NCBI GenBank assembly: GCA_000711775.1
Contig: ARYC01000439.1
Location: 1-64,000, forward strand
DNA length: 64,000 nucleotides
Direction: 5' to 3'
Source: Oxytricha trifallax
Lineage: Eukaryota; Ciliophora; Spirotrichea; Sporadotrichida; Oxytrichidae
Shown piece by piece: positions 59,701 to 64,000 of this stretch; position 1 is the first letter of the stretch; the number at the start of each line of letters is the position of its first letter. Below the pieces are notes generated by a model. It was not told the DNA's origin. It did no database searches and saw nothing but the letters and a program-made list of their open reading frames with translations. The position numbers and the translations under genes are program-made.

Positions 59701-62067
59701 TTAAAAGTGGTAAAATGTACTAATTTATGCTTAAAATCATCAAACATTACTATTGCTATTATTTTGAAAAGATAACACTAAAACATAGAAGTAGAGCTCC
59801 AAATATTTTTAAGATTTAGGAATTTGCACACAAAAAATCAGATAAATGCTAAAGTATTTTTAATTAATTCATTTGATTTAACTAACTATTTATAAAATAT
59901 TTTATATCCTTATTATAACAAGAGAACTAGACTAAGACTTGGTTACAGTCAACAAAGTGTCTATGATTATTCCACCAATACTTACCAATTAGTCAAAAAT
60001 ACTTTTATTGGTTAAGAATAGTAAACTACTAATTAATTTATTTAACCTTACTAATTGATCTTTTCTATTAGTCTATTTATAAGTTTAAAGTTAAATTCTA
60101 ATTCAAAACACACAAAATTTATTATTTTCCTAAAAATTAAGTTAAGAAGATTAATTTTATTTAAAGCATTTTTTATTTTTCAATATATAAACATCAATTT
60201 TAAGATTATTTGGCTTAATATAAAGATTCCTCAACTCCAATCATTACTTTAGTAAACGATGAAGCAATCAAGACTTTCGATAAGTATGGCAAGGTCACAG
60301 TTATTATTGAGGAAAATCAAGCCTTCTCTGATTAAGTAGTTATGTTAAACGTCCTCATCACAGATATTTACAACATGGCTAGTAAGGATGCTTATCAAGC
60401 TCTCAGCTTCCCTCTTGGTTCAACCATGAATATCCCAATCAAGTTCCAAAATGAGCATGCTCATTCTTTCGCAAAGAATATCGAAGGAATTGAAGTTGGT
60501 ATTGAGCTCTCTCATCCAAGAGTTGTCTCTGCTCAATTGGACAAATTCAATCAAACTATTGTTATGAGAGCTGAAGGCAGTGGAGAATGCAACGTTATCA
60601 TCTACCTAGTCAAGCAGCCACATATTTACGATGTCTTCAGAGTTAGAGTATCAAGCGTTGTAAAGCCATACTCACCAGTCTATTTGCATGTTGGTGGGCA
60701 AGTTGCCTTCAAAATTATGGATCAAAATTCAGCAGATTATGGAAATAAGAAGGACTCAACAGCTGTATGGTCCTCAAATAACCCTTCAGTTTTAGACATA
60801 AATCAAGCAACTGGTGAAGCTAGAGGTCTCCAAGAAGGAAGAGCTGAAATCTTGCTTAGTAACCACATAAGCGCAGCAAGTATTGCCTAAGTTAGTAGAG
60901 TCAAGCATGCTGAAGTTGATGATTAAAGCAGAAAACTTCTGGTTGTTAACACTGATGAATATACTGGAGATTTGAGAATTAGATTCAAGCTTTTCTTACA
61001 CGATCAAGTTGAAGAGCTCACTCCAACTGTTTAATTTGATGGAATTACACTTATCAAATAGAATGTTGGAATACTCTGTGAAAGCGATCATCCTCATTTG
61101 ATTGACTTAAAAATAAGAAATTTTAAATCTAATTGACGCAAGAGCTGAAGTTAACGATCTCGAAGGATTCTTCTGTATTTTATCTTTCAAAGGTCAAAAC
61201 CAAAAAGTAATTCCCCGCTCTACCAAGATCCATCTTACAGTATATGCCCCAAATCCATCTAAGCCTGATGATCCCAAAGCGGCTCTCTACCGTGAATAAA
61301 TCATGTCTTTTGAAATTCCATTTGTCAGCAAAATTAAGATTGAAAGCTATTACAGAAACGGTGTCTCTCTCAATAGAGAACACAGAACTGCTACAATCAA
61401 GATTTTCTCTAACACCCACTTTAATGTTCACACTGAGAACTAGAAAGATTCAGACTAAGGTTATGATTTGATTAAATTTAGAGTTAACAAGACTGATGAA
61501 GAGAGCACTGAATACTTCTTGCATGTAACAGTCCCCAGAGAAATTACACATGATTTCACTTCAAACATTGTTCTTACTCATCCAACTACTGGAGTAAGAA
61601 CCACTATCCCAGTTATAAAATCGCTTTAATATAAAACTCTTTGCAAGACTAAATTTAATTGAGTGTATTTCCAAGGAAGAGAAGGACAGACCAACCAGTA
61701 CAAGTACTCAGCATCTTCAGATGAAGAAGGTGTCCTCTCTGGTCTCTCCAACCTTTTCTCTGGCTCTCCACAATAACCAGGTTAACAAGCTTAATAGAAG
61801 CAGTAGCAACAAGCTCAAAGATAGGCTGCTCCATCAGGTGAATCAGGCAACTTCCTCTACAATTATGTGGTCATCCCTCTTTTGGTCTTAATTCTATCAT
61901 TGTTCGTGTTGACTAACATATTCCATTTCGATCCCTGGGAATTCCTTAGTGATATCTTGAACGGCAGAAACCCATGCAGACAAAGAAGAAATATTGTTGT
62001 AAGCAATTTCCAATAAATTCTTAAATAATATGGGGATTTTTCTAATCAATAACAACAGAAGAAGTGA
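53777..62067 (+). CDS. NUP210: NUP210/gp210 transmembrane nucleoporin
   Basis: ATG 53777 (the hydrophobic leader MTLMMVLCGQVMS lies 36 codons in). Lumenal Ig-like repeats match gp210 in order: WEVSHPNLIDISPIP, RDSGQVLRCEAKL, AYDEEGNIFNSLEGFRFEWN, KIEVFPLLQIHPPSLLLTPL, TVDVPEYINNQEKQTHLYLL, PPNAFTKIET, LSFPLGSTMNIPIKFQNEHA and GEARGLQEGRAEILLSNH. The single membrane anchor is FLYNYVVIPLLVLILSLFVL, followed by a short basic nucleoplasmic/cytosolic tail. gp210 anchors the nuclear pore membrane ring. Introns include a 38-nt one near 54565 and one of exactly 20 nt at 57049-57068. At least five IESs interrupt it, the largest 1.42 kb with a transposase. If the last GT-AG intron is used the stop is 62065-62067. 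Another frame continues as a Gly-rich tail to about 62270. Confidence 0.92.
54237..54423. other. 187-bp IES in NUP210, pointer AGAT
   Basis: AGAT at 54233-54236 and 54420-54423, in phase. Joining gives WISARDSGQVLRCEAKL, as in gp210. Confidence 0.85.
54458..54504. other. 47-bp IES in NUP210, pointer ACTTG
   Basis: ACTTG at 54453-54457 and 54500-54504. Frame is restored to CEAKLEIQTHLKQFYVDDFE. No GT-AG solution. Confidence 0.85.
58699..58728. other. 30-bp IES in NUP210 with in-frame TGA, pointer AGTT
   Basis: AGTT at 58695-58698 and 58725-58728. The 30-bp insert adds a TGA in frame; removal gives NEKLTVDVPEYINNQ. Confidence 0.7.
58813..60236 (+). mobile_element. 1.42-kb insert in NUP210 with Merlin/IS1595-type transposase
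   Basis: The NUP210 frame stops making sense at KIET and resumes at PIITLVNDEAIKTFDKYG. ACT at 58810-58812 and 60234-60236 is the in-frame join (removal of 1424 bp). AAAGATT also repeats near both edges (58800, 60222) but would shift frame; it may be the original target duplication. No long terminal inverted repeat is obvious. The transposase is on the same strand as the host gene. A further open stretch at about 59924-60050 (DLVTVNKVSMIIPPILTNQ) is unexplained. Cut-and-paste DNA transposon, inferred to be eliminated during macronuclear development. Confidence 0.85.
58884..59876 (+). CDS. ISXO2-like (IS1595/Merlin) DDE transposase, ~330 codons
   Basis: ATG 58884, frame to TGA 59874-59876. 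Zinc-ribbon part: ICKKCKILM then YLKCDICRKEQSLAEF. The DDE core follows family spacing: GPIEIDETKIGAKK (first Asp), WVFGMYCRNSKLIVLNYI, SVIFSDQHMSYVKL (second Asp), THFWVNHSEQFVHN and FIHTNNIERQWRSLKSSI (catalytic Glu after NNI). Gln codons are TAA/TAG, so it is adapted to the ciliate code. One in-frame TGA lies inside the zinc ribbon at about 58989, where relatives usually have Arg; it is either a nonsense change or part of a tiny IES. Otherwise the frame is intact, suggesting a young copy. Confidence 0.85.
61107..61137. other. 31-bp IES in NUP210, pointer ATTGAC
   Basis: ATTGAC at 61101-61106 and 61132-61137, in phase. Frame restored: HPHLIDARAEVNDLEGFF. Confidence 0.85.
61633..61668. other. 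36-bp IES candidate in NUP210 with in-frame TGA
   Basis: In-phase TAT at 61630-61632 and 61666-61668 brackets a TGA. Removal gives IKSLQYFQGREGQTNQ. The pointer is short and a sense TGA cannot be ruled out. Confidence 0.4.
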
Positions 62068-63404
62068 TTAAAGAGGTCCAGGAGGAAACTATCCAAGTTC
62101 TGGCAATTATCCAGGATATGGAGGTGGTGGTGGTTTCCCAGGTGGCGGTTACCCTCGCACTGGATCAGGAAACGGCAGTGGAATTAGATCTTCAAACATT
62201 GGACAGCAAGGCTTCCCTCAATCCAACTAATCATTCATGAGGCAATCACCTATGATTAATTAAATTTAAAAGAATAGTTAATTAAATAGTTAGAATGCTT
62301 TTTTTATAGTCAATATTAGACTCCAGGATAGTTCAGAGGTCCGTAATAAAGAGCAGCTGTCAATCAAACCCTTGAATTTATTTTATTGTTTAATATAAAT
62401 GTATTTATAATTAATATATATATATATACATATGATTATAAATTAAAATTTATGCTTGGGAATTTTAAAATCACTAAAATTGAGCATAAAATTCTATAAA
62501 TTGAAAATATTATTTAATGATATTTATGAATATATTATATAATCCTATTAAGATAGCAAACTAAGTATCTTTCATTATCAATTCTTGAAATAATTTAAAA
62601 CACTTTTAATATGGTAGTTTATTAAATAAATCTCATTATAATTCTAATTTATTTTAAATTCTTTTGAATAAGTAGTAATTTACTATAGTTTAATGATAAG
62701 TATCTTTATTTAACATTAAGTTTATATTATGAAGAAAGTTATCATGATTTTTTATTGAAATAAATAATATAGTATTTTTTTAAGATTGTGAGTTCTTTTT
62801 TATTAACAAAGGAAAATCCTATTTTTTTCTAATTAGTTTCATAAAATGAATAAATTCTTAGTAATCATTAATTTTATTTTTAAAAATCTCAATTTTATTT
62901 TTTATCGTAAAATTCAATATTCCTGTATATTATAATGGAGTTATTACACAATGAAATAAATAAATATAATCAATATATTTTTAATTGGAAATTTTTTAAA
63001 TACATAATATCTTTTAAATATTTTAAAGAGAATATTCGGGGTTTGAATCTTGACAGAATGAATTACAGCCAAGGCAGCAACTTAAACAACAAAAGCATCT
63101 TCGGCAGTGGCAATTGACCATCCATCCCTTTATCTGTCTCTATCAGTAAAGGCATGAAAGAAAGTTAAAGTTTATAATTTAAGTTTGATTTAAAGCATAA
63201 ATTAACTAAAGAATGCAGATGAAAGAGAAACTAAAGCTAATTAATATAGATAGTTCATATATTGGTGTCACTTTTAATTATTTAACAAACTCTTATTCAC
63301 AAGTTCTTAATCGTCACTCCAGTCTCTCCTTTTATATTAATATCATCCACTCATTCTCTCATGCTTTAAATGAAATCTTAAGATATTGCGTCATCTGATT
63401 ATCT
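62068..63404. other. 1.3-kb region, mostly non-coding
   Basis: 62080-62270 reads as a Gly/Pro/Ser-rich tail (GPGGNYPSSGNYPGYGGGGG) in a frame different from the proposed NUP210 stop; it may be an alternative C-terminus. The rest is AT-rich. The short frame at 63058-63117 (NYSQGSNLNNKSIFGSGN) may be a stray exon but has no partner. Confidence 0.45.
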
Positions 63405-63593
63405 TCATTGTTGATGAACTTATTGAGTGAGGTCCACTTTCCTTTCATTCATAAAGTTCTCATGATTTTTCAATACTTGCTCCAGGAATACCTTATTTTT
63501 ATCTTGATAGCCTTTAATTGTAGTGAAGGCGAAGAGATTTACTGTACCTACTCCAAAGAGGAAGTAGCCCAAATTACACAGAGCTTATTGCAT
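63405..63593 (-). CDS. small single-pass membrane protein, 62 aa (tentative)
   Basis: Minus strand ATG 63593 to TGA 63405-63407. Begins MQQALCNLGYFLFGVGTVNL with one hydrophobic segment, then a charged helix (LEQVLKNHENFMNERKVDLT). The size and pattern resemble small organelle-membrane subunits, but no family was recognised. The frame continues plausibly past the TGA for another 60 codons with three more TGAs, so the end is uncertain. Confidence 0.45.
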
Positions 63594-63737
63594 TTTACTT
63601 CACTAATATAATTTATTATAATTAAACTCATTATTAATCAGTTCTATTAATTAAATCAAAAAGATAAATTATTAATAAGATTAGTATAATGAACAAAAAA
63701 AAGATTATTATAATTTTTAGGTGAATCTTAATAAAAT

Positions 63738-63795
63738 TAAGCGAGAATAAAAATAGTTATTAAATAAGAATCAGTAAGCCGTTATTCTCGCTTCT
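63738..63795. repeat. small inverted repeat
   Basis: AAGCGAGAATAA near 63740 and its complement TTATTCTCGCTT near 63783 flank about 30 bases. It lies between two minus-strand genes and could be a hairpin or terminator-like structure. Confidence 0.6.
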
Positions 63796-63815
63796 TATAG
63801 TTACTGTAGCTTTAT

Positions 63816-64000
63816 TCATTAATATAAGGGTTGTGCTCCTTGAATTTGAGGTAGGGTTCTCCACATTCTAGTTTCCTTGTCAAATGAGTGGATGTGTTGG
63901 TGCCCAGTGACTATAACTTCTTCTCTTCCAATAATGCTTTGCTCTTTTGAAATCTTAATTTAAATTCCATTGACAAGGAAGAAATCTGAATTTTGAAGAG
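63816..64000 (-). CDS. kelch-repeat protein, 3' end only
   Basis: Minus-strand frame entering from the right edge and ending at TGA 63816-63818. EVIVTGHQHIHSFDKETRMW then RTLPQIQGAQPLYQ has the kelch blade pattern (hydrophobic strand, F-D-x-x-T-x-x-W-x-x-L-P). Partial; the function of the full protein cannot be judged. Confidence 0.65.

Noticed and set aside
58800-60228. AAAGATT repeat as the NUP210 join around the transposase insert
   Set aside because: The excision would be a multiple of three while the two flanking frames differ by one phase, so the protein would be lost; ACT restores it.
1-64000. CRISPR arrays, bacterial operons, riboswitches, rRNA or tRNA genes
   Set aside because: The only tandem array is a satellite without spacers; no tRNA cloverleaf or rRNA core sequence was recognised by eye, and the coding style is eukaryotic.
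1-64000. LTR or virus-like elements
   Set aside because: No reverse transcriptase, integrase, capsid or long terminal direct repeats were noticed; the mobile DNA seen is palindromic MITEs and one DDE transposase.
1-64000. Paramecium-type TA-bounded IESs
   Set aside because: Most inserts are bounded by longer, sequence-diverse repeats that do not require TA, and no shared end consensus is visible.

Overview
The window reads as germline (micronuclear) DNA of a spirotrich ciliate, most like the hypotrichs (Oxytricha, Stylonychia, Tetmemena). Four signs support this. (1) Every convincing gene uses TAA and TAG as glutamine and ends at TGA. (2) Base composition is AT-rich, with short GT-AG introns of 20 to about 75 nt. 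(3) Coding regions are cut by AT-rich inserts whose two ends share a short direct repeat (a 'pointer'). Removing the insert plus one repeat copy restores the reading frame, and many of these inserts lack GT-AG ends, so splicing cannot remove them. (4) Two genes, DIS3 and an AAAP amino-acid transporter, are scrambled: their pieces lie in the wrong order and are joined by 10-bp and 13-bp pointers. The lineage is an inference; the frames and repeats are seen directly.

Layout. 1-5117: ~192-bp satellite array. 5121-6033: two hairpin-type elements. 6814-14252: four genes of unknown function (one small secreted protein, one Gln/Asn-rich coiled coil, one gene interrupted by a MITE). 14997-17203: cytosolic carboxypeptidase (CCP5/AGBL5-like). 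17329-24238: three unrecognised cytoplasmic proteins, one with a 0.7-kb palindrome in an intron. 24470-26837 (-): multipass membrane protein with a purple-acid-phosphatase-like ectodomain. 26904-33808: scrambled DIS3 exoribonuclease, 3' part first, 5' part second, containing a 1.7-kb eliminated segment with a GC-rich patch. 33856-35965 (-): scrambled AAAP transporter. 36091-42657 (-): two long coiled-coil or low-complexity proteins. 42880-47299: ankyrin repeats fused to a hexosaminidase D-type GH20 domain. 47578-50455 (-): long-chain acyl-CoA synthetase. 50812-51756: GNAT acetyltransferase. 52074-53376 (-): HemW-like radical SAM protein. 53777-62067: NUP210 nucleoporin carrying a 1.4-kb insert with a Merlin/IS1595-type transposase. 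63405-64000 (-): a small membrane protein and the 3' end of a kelch-repeat gene.

In this reading, host genes are kept as macronuclear-destined segments (MDSs) broken by internal eliminated sequences (IESs). The IESs range from about 22 bp to 1.7 kb. The larger ones are transposon-derived: palindromic MITEs with target-site duplications, and a transposase-bearing element. All joins are proposed from reading frame, direct repeats and remembered family sequences. No database or macronuclear sequence was consulted.
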